Assembly (NCBI GenBank): GCA_000526575.1
Contig: JAGI01000002.1
Span: 2,527,501 to 2,591,500 of the forward strand
Origin: Clostridium sp. 12(A)
Lineage (GTDB): Bacteria; Bacillota; Clostridia; Lachnospirales; Lachnospiraceae
Direction of reading: 5' to 3'
DNA length: 64,000 nucleotides
Shown here piece after piece: positions 27,694-33,736 of the stretch. The notes beneath the pieces are model-generated. The model searched no databases, had not been told where the DNA came from, and saw nothing but the letters and a program-made list of their open reading frames with translations. Position 1 is the first letter of the stretch; the number at the start of each line of letters is the position of its first letter. The position numbers were made by a program, and so were the translations under genes.

Positions 27694-27787
27694 TCTTTTC
27701 TTGCTCCCATTCCTTTTAACCTGCATATCATTATAAAGGAAAACCGGAAAAAACACAAGGAAAGATAAGGAGCTAAATGACTCCCTT

Positions 27788-28999
27788 TTACCTGCAATTT
27801 TTTTCTTTACGGGTCCGTTTGAAGCAGTACATTTTTTCATCTGCCATTTTTAAAATAGTTTCTGAAAGAATGTCAGGGCTGTTTCCAACATACACCACGC
27901 CATAGCTTATGGACATGGGATATTCCTTCTTTCCATCGGACACCCTCTCGTCAATGGCTCTTAATTTTTCCAGTGCTTCCCTTTCGCCGCAGTTCTTGTA
28001 TACCACCACGAATTCATCGCCGCCGAACCGGCAGGTGTAATCCTCCTCACCGGCGGACTTTTTAAGCTCCTCTGATACCAGCTTGATATATTCATCGCCA
28101 TTCAAATGGCCGTACATATCGTTGATTTGCTTTAAATCATCAAGATCAATCATGCAAATGGAGAAAGGAGCTCCTGTTTCTATATAAGACTCAATGGTAT
28201 GAAGGCAGTTTCTACGGTTATTCAGTCCAGTTAGCTCGTCTTTATAAGCCATGACTTCTAAAAACGCTTCATTTTCTTTTTGATAGGTTATATCTGTTAT
28301 GAGATGAACCACTGCTTTTCTATCCTCCCAAAGCAAAGAATATGCTTTTACCTGAAATATTTGGTCATGGGAACATGTAAATTCATACCTCTGCTCCAGT
28401 TCTTCCCCCTGGCAGGACTGAAGCCTGGTTAACAACGGAAAATCCTTCCCAAAAATTGTGGTATTATTGGAAGAATCATAAAACCGCTTTCTCGCCAGTT
28501 CATTGGTATAGAGTATCTCCCCGGTTTCTTCGTCAGTAACCACCACCCACTCCTTTAAGCTGTTCATAATGGACACCAAAAGGGTATTGAACTTTCTTTC
28601 CTTCTCCGCCTGTTCCCTTAATTTATTTTCTCTTTGTTCCAGCTGAACTACCATTTCATTAAATACTTCTGATAAGTCCCCCATGAAATTAAGCCGCTGT
28701 TTATAATCTCCATGAATCACCTGTCTGGTCTGCCAGACCATATGCTTTAAGGATGCATGAAGTTTCTTAAGCTCTCCTGCCATATAATTATCCCGTCCAG
28801 GAGGTTTTGCAAGAAGATTTCCTTCTGCCAGATTTTTAAGAAACTGATTGGCCTCCGTCAGGCAGTGAGAAAGCTTTTTTAACGCTTCCAGAAGGTCCTT
28901 TCCTACTTGGTCTGTTCCTTCTATCTCTCCGCTCACCGGCTTATTTTCCATCATGTTACGGATCTGCTCCAAAAGAATTATTTCATCTTTTTCCGTCAT
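27788..28999 (-). CDS. Diguanylate cyclase with HAMP-like and PAS-like regions
   Basis: 403 residues, soluble, with no membrane helix. A coiled HAMP-like helical region (about 30-140) precedes a PAS-like domain (about 165-260) and a GGDEF domain with the intact signature CRFGGDEFVVVY and metal residues in IDLDDLKQINDMYGHLNGDE. It should make c-di-GMP from two GTP. The frame extends further upstream, but GAAGGTGAAAG precedes the ATG at 28999. It lies 14 bp after the V4R gene, so the two form an operon with V4R as the likely sensor partner. Confidence 0.88.
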   Translation of the reverse strand: MTEKDEIILLEQIRNMMENKPVSGEIEGTDQVGKDLLEALKKLSHCLTEANQFLKNLAEGNLLAKPPGRDNYMAGELKKLHASLKHMVWQTRQVIHGDYKQRLNFMGDLSEVFNEMVVQLEQRENKLREQAEKERKFNTLLVSIMNSLKEWVVVTDEETGEILYTNELARKRFYDSSNNTTIFGKDFPLLTRLQSCQGEELEQRYEFTCSHDQIFQVKAYSLLWEDRKAVVHLITDITYQKENEAFLEVMAYKDELTGLNNRRNCLHTIESYIETGAPFSICMIDLDDLKQINDMYGHLNGDEYIKLVSEELKKSAGEEDYTCRFGGDEFVVVYKNCGEREALEKLRAIDERVSDGKKEYPMSISYGVVYVGNSPDILSETILKMADEKMYCFKRTRKEKNCR

Positions 29000-29013
29000 T
29001 CTTTCACCTTCGC

Positions 29014-29553
29014 TCAAAGATTGACCCCTACGTGGAACCGGTATATATCTAAACCTCTGGCCCAGCAGTCCATCTTTGTGACCACATATTCCTTTCCTTT
29101 GTATGCACATATAATGCCGGAAAGAAATTCCTTGTCATACTTACAATGAGTCTTACCAGCAAAGGACCGTCTGGAGCAGTCGACGTCCTCTCTCCTTGTA
29201 AGAAGTTCTTCCTCTGTTCTATCATCTAATGTTTCTACCTTTAAGATACCGGTCTTATGTACTCTTAAAAGCTCCTTTAGTGTCTTAAAGAACTCTTTGA
29301 AAGGAAGGTCCTGATTTATAAAATGCGAAGCATAAGCCCATCCAACCGATTTGCCCGCGTTACAAAATAGAATTTTTGCCGCTTTTTCTCCGTACCGGTG
29401 TGATAATTCTGCTTTTATGGTATACTCATACAGCCGATATACCATTACAGGCATTTCTTCTCCAAGATGCTTCCGTCCTTCTGCTATATTTCCTATCGTA
29501 TCCCGGGAGATTGAAGTCTCCTCCCCTGAATGAAAGATATCAAACACAGGCAT
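29014..29553 (-). CDS. V4R-like (4-vinyl reductase domain) sensor protein
   Basis: About 179 residues. The C-terminal 120 residues (FCNAGKSVGWAYASHF to CAYKGKEYVVTKMDCWARG) resemble the V4R small-molecule/heme-binding domain, and two cysteine-containing segments (REDVDCSRRSFAGKTHC) could hold a ligand. The ATG at 29553 has GGAAGGGGG before it; the frame can be extended by six codons. It is the first gene of the operon with the GGDEF protein. I see no convincing promoter directly upstream, which matters for the switch proposed at 29732-29901. Confidence 0.7.
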   Translation of the reverse strand: MPVFDIFHSGEETSISRDTIGNIAEGRKHLGEEMPVMVYRLYEYTIKAELSHRYGEKAAKILFCNAGKSVGWAYASHFINQDLPFKEFFKTLKELLRVHKTGILKVETLDDRTEEELLTRREDVDCSRRSFAGKTHCKYDKEFLSGIICAYKGKEYVVTKMDCWARGLDIYRFHVGVNL

Positions 29554-29731
29554 TGCCCCCTTCCGATACATTCTACTCTGTCTGCAAACCCTTTTGCATG
29601 GAACATAAAAGAAACCTGCGGAGACAAACTCGATACGTATGTGATATATATGATTAATATATTCATAAGCCTTCTCATTTTGTGTGAGGGTAAGTATTTC
29701 CTGCCTGTCCGTTTTTTTATTTCTTCCTGAT

Positions 29732-29749
29732 AAAAAGGTGTACCTTTTT
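29732..29749. repeat. Left recombination-site-like near-palindrome (GT centre)
   Basis: AAAAAGGT-GT-ACCTTTTT. The arms are perfect inverted repeats and extend to ATAAAAAGGT / ACCTTTTTAT. The central GT gives it direction. An inverted copy lies at 29863-29880. Confidence 0.75.
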
Positions 29750-29788
29750 ATACCAGGCCTACAATCTATCCTCCTTCCATAATTATTG

Positions 29789-29817
29789 TTGAAATATGGC
29801 GAAATTTTGATTATAAT
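29789..29817 (+). promoter_or_regulatory. Sigma-A promoter between two inverted site copies, facing the recombinase
   Basis: TTGAAA (29789-29794) and a perfect TATAAT (29812-29817) are separated by 17 bp. Transcription would start near 29825 and run through the 60-bp palindrome to the recombinase ATG at 29959. Confidence 0.75.
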
Positions 29818-29841
29818 ATATTATGGTTGATTTTACTCTTT

Positions 29842-29901
29842 AGACAAGCATACCATATTGCCAAAAAGGTACACCTTTTTAGCAACATGGTATGCTTGTC
29901 T
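29842..29901. repeat. 60-bp near-perfect palindrome containing the right site copy (AC centre)
   Basis: Two 29-nt arms (29842-29870 and 29873-29901) flank AC, with only two mismatches, both of which become G-U pairs in minus-strand RNA. The core AAAAAGGT-AC-ACCTTTTT (29863-29880) is the reverse complement of the left copy at 29732-29749. Confidence 0.85.
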
Positions 29902-29958
29902 CATTTTAAAATCTGCACTTTCTGCCATACTAGTAACGACAGGAGGTTTTAAAACAGT

Positions 29959-30576
29959 ATGAACAATTTCTACGGTTATGTGAGAGTATCAACCCTCGAC
30001 CAAAATATGGAACGGCAGTTAGTTGAACTTAACAAATGGGGAGTATTGGAAAAGAACATATATTGTGATAGATTATCCGGTAAGGATTTTAACAGGCCGC
30101 AATACCAGAAGCTAAAGAGAAAGCTAAAAGAAGGAGACGTCCTGGTGGTGAAAAGCATTGACCGGCTGGGAAGAAATTACGAGGACATTCAAAGGGAATG
30201 GAGGGAAATTGTCAAAATCAAAAAAGCAGATATTGTCATTATTGACATGCCTATTCTTGACACGCGTACCAATAAGGACTTAATTGGTACCTTGATTTCA
30301 GACATTGTCCTTCAGCTGCTTTCTTATGTCGCACAGGCGGAGCGTGAGAATATTAAGCAGAGACAAGCAGAAGGAATCGCCATTGCAAAGGCTCAGGGCC
30401 GGCATTTAGGGCGGTTCCCGTCTCCTCTTCCAGAGGATTTTTATCCGGTTTATGAAAAATGGAAGAGAAGGGAATACAGCTTAAGAACCGCAAGTGAAGC
30501 TTTGGGAATTACCATCAGTCAGTTTCGGACCATGATAAAAAAGCATAAAGGAAGTGGAAACGAAGACCCGACTTGA
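29959..30576 (+). CDS. Small serine recombinase (resolvase/invertase family)
   Basis: 205 residues. The catalytic domain opens YGYVRVSTLDQNMERQ with nucleophile S11. The arginine-rich active-site segment SIDRLGRNYED, the long E helix (AQAERENIKQRQAEG) and a C-terminal Hin-type helix-turn-helix (SLRTASEALGITISQFRTMI) are all present, so the enzyme looks intact. AGGAGG precedes the ATG. No transposase is nearby, so it is not an obvious transposon resolvase. Two inverted near-palindromes with non-palindromic centres lie directly upstream and are its natural candidate substrates. Confidence 0.92.
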   Translation: MNNFYGYVRVSTLDQNMERQLVELNKWGVLEKNIYCDRLSGKDFNRPQYQKLKRKLKEGDVLVVKSIDRLGRNYEDIQREWREIVKIKKADIVIIDMPILDTRTNKDLIGTLISDIVLQLLSYVAQAERENIKQRQAEGIAIAKAQGRHLGRFPSPLPEDFYPVYEKWKRREYSLRTASEALGITISQFRTMIKKHKGSGNEDPT

Positions 30577-30613
30577 AAACCAGGGGCAATCTGTGATAGA
30601 ATAAGAAGAGATT

Positions 30614-31009
30614 ATGCAGAAAGAAGGTGTTATTACGAAGATTCAGGAATCTGCTGAAAATTATTTGGAAACCATTTTAATGCTTCATAAGAAAAATGGA
30701 AATGTACGGTCCATTGACATCGCAGGAGAGCTTGAATTCTCCAAGCCCAGCGTCAGCGTCGCCATGAAAAATCTCCGGGAGAACGGGTACATTGAGGTGG
30801 ACGAAAACGGTTACATCACTCTGCTGGAAGAAGGACAGGAAATCGCTGAAAGAATGTACGAGCGCCACACGTTACTGTCTGACTGGCTCATCTCTCTGGG
30901 TGTCACTCCCAAGGTCGCACTTGATGATGCCTGCAGAGTTGAACACGTGATAAGCGCTGAAAGCTTTGCTGCGATTAAGGATCATGTGAATAAGGATCAG
31001 AACCCATAA
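30614..31009 (+). CDS. DtxR/MntR-family metal-dependent regulator
   Basis: 131 residues. The winged helix covers about 10-70 (SAENYLETILML, FSKPSVSVAMKNLRENGYI). The dimerisation/metal region contains RHTLLSDWL and DACRVEHVIS, and the C-x2-E-H pattern matches DtxR/IdeR metal residues. No SH3-like domain follows, as in MntR. It likely controls iron or manganese genes. It lies 38 bp after the recombinase and may be read through from it. Confidence 0.88.
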   Translation: MQKEGVITKIQESAENYLETILMLHKKNGNVRSIDIAGELEFSKPSVSVAMKNLRENGYIEVDENGYITLLEEGQEIAERMYERHTLLSDWLISLGVTPKVALDDACRVEHVISAESFAAIKDHVNKDQNP

Positions 31010-31011
31010 AG

Positions 31012-31055
31012 AAAAGTGTGTAAGTCATATGGATACTTACACACTTTCTTTTTTT
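31012..31055 (+). terminator. Rho-independent terminator between the DtxR-like and P1B-ATPase genes
   Basis: AAAGTGTGTAAGT pairs with ACTTACACACTTT (right arm 31035-31047), followed by a T-rich run. It can act for the convergent gene as well. Confidence 0.9.
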
Positions 31056-32925
31056 ATTTCTTTTCCCTCCAGGTTAAGAGAAATGCAGAATTAATAATTA
31101 CCAGAATCGAACCTGCATTATGTACCAGGGCACCCAAGACCGGATTTAGTACACCTGTCATAGCAAGAACTATGGCAATAAAGTTTAGAATCATGGAAAA
31201 TGCCAGATTGTACTTTATGGTCTTCATCATCTTTTTTGACATCTGAAACAGATGAGGCAGTTCCTTGATCTCATCACTTACCAGGGTGATATCAGCAGCG
31301 TCGACTGCAATGTCGCTTCCTATGCCTCCCATTGCAATTCCTACATACGCCTTTTTAAGGGCCGGTGCGTCATTGACTCCATCCCCAATCATGCAGACAT
31401 ATTCTTTTTCCTTCTGCCAGGATTCTATAAAGCTCATCTTGTCTTCTGGAAGACAACTTGCATGAACCTCCCCGATTCCCAGCTGTTCTCCGATCTGTCT
31501 TGCCCCGTTTCTGTGATCTCCCGTAAGCAGCACTGGAGTGATTCCGGCCTCTTTCACCTTGGAAACCACCATAGTCGCTTCCTCTCGCATGGTATCTGAT
31601 AAGGCCACAAAGCCTGCTGCCCTTTCATCCACGGAAACATAAACAACGGTACAGCCCGTTTTCCTGTACTCTTCCCCTTCCTCCATCTGCTGTGGCAAAA
31701 GGCTGATATCCTTTGTCAGGAAAAGTTCAGGACTTCCCGCCATGACCTCCTTTCCCTTCACCCTCGCCTTAACGCCTCTGCCTGGCAGCATAATGAATTC
31801 TTCCCCATCAGGTACCTCTTTTTTTGTGGTTTCCCGGTAGGAAAGAGCAATAGCCTTTCCCAATGGGTGCTCAGAACGCGCTTCCGCTCCCGCTGCCATT
31901 TCAAATACCTCTTCTTTCGTTAACTCCGTTAAAAAACTGGATACCTTAGAGACTCCAGGAGTCCCGTAGGTGAGGGTTCCTGTTTTATCAAAGGTAACCT
32001 TTTTAACAGCTGCCAGACGCTCCAGGGCATCTCCCTCTCTTACCAGAAATCCATGTTTCGTCGCATTTCCAATGGCAGCCATAATGGCGGTGGGGGTGGC
32101 AAGGACAAGGGCACAGGGACAAAATACTACCAGAATGGTTACTGCTCTTAAAATCTCACCAGTGAGAAACCAGGTGAGTGCGGCAGAAAGAACCGCTGTT
32201 ATAACAATCCAGGTGGCCCACCGGTCGGCAATGCCTACGATCTTAGCCTTACCTGCATCTGCAGATTGGACCAGACGGATCATCCGCTGTATGGAGCTGT
32301 CTTCTCCAACCTTTATGGCTTTCATATCAAAGGAACCAAATTGGTTGACCGATCCGCTTAAGACTTCGTCCCCTTCTTTCTTATCCACAGGCATGGATTC
32401 TCCGGTCATTACCGCCTGATTCATGGAGGTCTGACCCGTTAAAATTACACCGTCTACGGGAATGGTCTCTCCTGGCAATACTCTTAAGATATCTCCTGCT
32501 TTTATCTGCTCGGCTGGGATAATCTCTTCCTTATTAGATACAAGCCTTCTTCCAGTGCGTGGCGTTAAATGAACCAGCTTCTCAATTCCTGCTCTTGCTT
32601 TTTCTACAGTCAGGTCTTCTAACAGCGCTCCAAGCTGCATGATAAAGGCTATTTCTCCGGCAGCAAAGTGCTCTCCAATGATGACAGACGCAATCAAAGC
32701 AATGGAAACCAGGACATCGGCTTTGATATCAAATTCTGTCACAAGGCCAATGACTGCCTCCAGAATAATGGGAATCCCGCATAAAAGTATGGCTACCCAA
32801 GCCCCGTCAAAGGGAAGGGGAACCAGATGAAAAAGACTGTTTATCAGAAACACACCGGATATTACAAGAAATGTGATATCCTTTTTACTACCGCCCCAAT
32901 CCATTATTTCTTCTAATTTTTCCAT
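31054..32925 (-). CDS. Heavy-metal P1B-type ATPase lacking an N-terminal metal-binding domain
   Basis: 623 residues from the ATG at 32925, preceded by GGGAGG. The protein begins directly with membrane helices; there is no CxxC heavy-metal-associated domain. The metal-channel CPC motif is at 269-271 and the phosphorylated aspartate D313 lies in FDKTGTLT. TGES, MLPGRGVKA and GDGVNDAPALKKA are in place. The last membrane helix carries LVHNAGSILVIINS where Zn/Cd pumps have a DxG motif and copper pumps have MxxS, so metal specificity is uncertain. Two CsoR-like operators directly upstream and the adjacent CsoR gene suggest copper or another soft metal. Confidence 0.9.
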   Translation of the reverse strand: MEKLEEIMDWGGSKKDITFLVISGVFLINSLFHLVPLPFDGAWVAILLCGIPIILEAVIGLVTEFDIKADVLVSIALIASVIIGEHFAAGEIAFIMQLGALLEDLTVEKARAGIEKLVHLTPRTGRRLVSNKEEIIPAEQIKAGDILRVLPGETIPVDGVILTGQTSMNQAVMTGESMPVDKKEGDEVLSGSVNQFGSFDMKAIKVGEDSSIQRMIRLVQSADAGKAKIVGIADRWATWIVITAVLSAALTWFLTGEILRAVTILVVFCPCALVLATPTAIMAAIGNATKHGFLVREGDALERLAAVKKVTFDKTGTLTYGTPGVSKVSSFLTELTKEEVFEMAAGAEARSEHPLGKAIALSYRETTKKEVPDGEEFIMLPGRGVKARVKGKEVMAGSPELFLTKDISLLPQQMEEGEEYRKTGCTVVYVSVDERAAGFVALSDTMREEATMVVSKVKEAGITPVLLTGDHRNGARQIGEQLGIGEVHASCLPEDKMSFIESWQKEKEYVCMIGDGVNDAPALKKAYVGIAMGGIGSDIAVDAADITLVSDEIKELPHLFQMSKKMMKTIKYNLAFSMILNFIAIVLAMTGVLNPVLGALVHNAGSILVIINSAFLLTWREKK

Positions 32926-32942
32926 GACTTCCTCCCGTCTTT

Positions 32943-32960
32943 TATACCTATGGGGGTATA
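32943..32960. promoter_or_regulatory. CsoR-like operator 1 (ATPase promoter)
   Basis: TATACCTATGGGGGTATA is a pseudo-palindrome with the ATACC-N-GGGGTAT pattern typical of CsoR operators, immediately upstream of the ATPase gene. Confidence 0.75.
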
Positions 32961-32973
32961 TGTACATTCTTAA

Positions 32974-32990
32974 TATACCAATGGGGGTAT
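32974..32990. promoter_or_regulatory. CsoR-like operator 2 (ATPase promoter)
   Basis: TATACCAATGGGGGTAT is a second copy, 31 bp from the first and in the same orientation. Confidence 0.75.
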
Positions 32991-33025
32991 GGGTTGTCAA
33001 GAGGTCAGCCTTTATTTATGGCAAA

Positions 33026-33077
33026 AAAATAAGGGTATCGCTCAATCACATCATGTCTTGTGATATTGCGATACCCT
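33026..33077 (-). terminator. Rho-independent terminator after csoR
   Basis: AGGGTATCGC (33032-33041) pairs with GCGATACCCT (33068-33077), and an inner TCACA/TGTGA extends the stem. On the minus strand it is followed by TTATTTTTTT. Confidence 0.9.
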
Positions 33078-33088
33078 CTACACAGGCT

Positions 33089-33364
33089 TTAAGTCATATT
33101 GGCAAATCGTTCGACTGCCTTTGTAAAGCTTTCAATGGTCTTTTCTGCATCTCCATGTTCAATTCCATCTCTGACGCAGTGATTGATATGGCCTTCCAAA
33201 ACTACCTGGCCTACCCTGTGAAGGGCAGATTTGGCTGCGTTGATCTGGGCAAGAACATCTTCGCAGGGAACATCTTCTTCCACCATGCGGTCAATAGCCT
33301 GGACCTGTCCGATGATTTTCTTTAAGCGCCGATGCAGATTATCAGCATCCATACATTGTTTCAT
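33089..33364 (-). CDS. csoR: CsoR-family metal-sensing repressor
   Basis: 91 residues of the all-helical DUF156/CsoR fold. The Cu(I)-binding triad is intact: C34 (DVPCEDVL), H59 and C63 (EGHINHC), each two positions before the M. tuberculosis residues C36, H61 and C65. This argues for copper rather than nickel or formaldehyde sensing. Its own promoter region carries a CsoR-like operator, and two more precede the P1B-ATPase gene downstream, so it probably represses both. Confidence 0.92.
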   Translation of the reverse strand: MKQCMDADNLHRRLKKIIGQVQAIDRMVEEDVPCEDVLAQINAAKSALHRVGQVVLEGHINHCVRDGIEHGDAEKTIESFTKAVERFANMT

Positions 33365-33375
33365 GTCACACCTCC

Positions 33376-33395
33376 ATATACCACCAGGGGTATAT
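33376..33395. promoter_or_regulatory. CsoR-like operator 3 (autoregulation)
   Basis: ATATACCACCAGGGGTATAT lies immediately upstream of csoR and matches the two operators ahead of the ATPase gene. Confidence 0.75.
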
Positions 33396-33443
33396 GGACA
33401 TTATGGGTTAAAATCCATGGCTTGTCAATACTCTGTCATCACC

Positions 33444-33668
33444 TTAAGAAAAGCTGGACACCTTAATTTCTTTTGCCGCATCCCTGCCTATGGCAAGCCG
33501 CTTATCACCCACACCAAGAATCACGCTTCCATAAAATTCTCCTACCACTCGGACGGTCATGCCTTCTTCTAATTCATGGCTTTTCATCATCTCCATGGTA
33601 TGAGGGCTGCACATCATCCACTGAATGGTATAGGTCCCACCGATTTTTACATCATTTAATGATTGCAT
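33444..33668 (-). CDS. FeoA family protein
   Basis: 74 residues forming one SH3-like FeoA domain (MTVRVVGEFYGSVILGVGDK). FeoA supports the ferrous-iron permease FeoB, but no feoB lies in the window. The ATG follows AGGGAGGAT. It sits between csoR and mgtA on the same strand. A role in iron uptake regulation, possibly tied to the nearby DtxR-like regulator, is inferred. Confidence 0.85.
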   Translation of the reverse strand: MQSLNDVKIGGTYTIQWMMCSPHTMEMMKSHELEEGMTVRVVGEFYGSVILGVGDKRLAIGRDAAKEIKVSSFS

Positions 33669-33736
33669 TAGAATCCTCCCTACTGTGTTACGTTGAGAGT
33701 TATTCTAACCAATCCTGTCCGGGACATACGCAGGGC

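Noticed and set aside
31970-32419. Long + strand frames antisense to the two P-type ATPases and other genes
   Set aside because: They lie wholly inside well-supported genes on the other strand and have no ribosome binding sites or recognisable domains.
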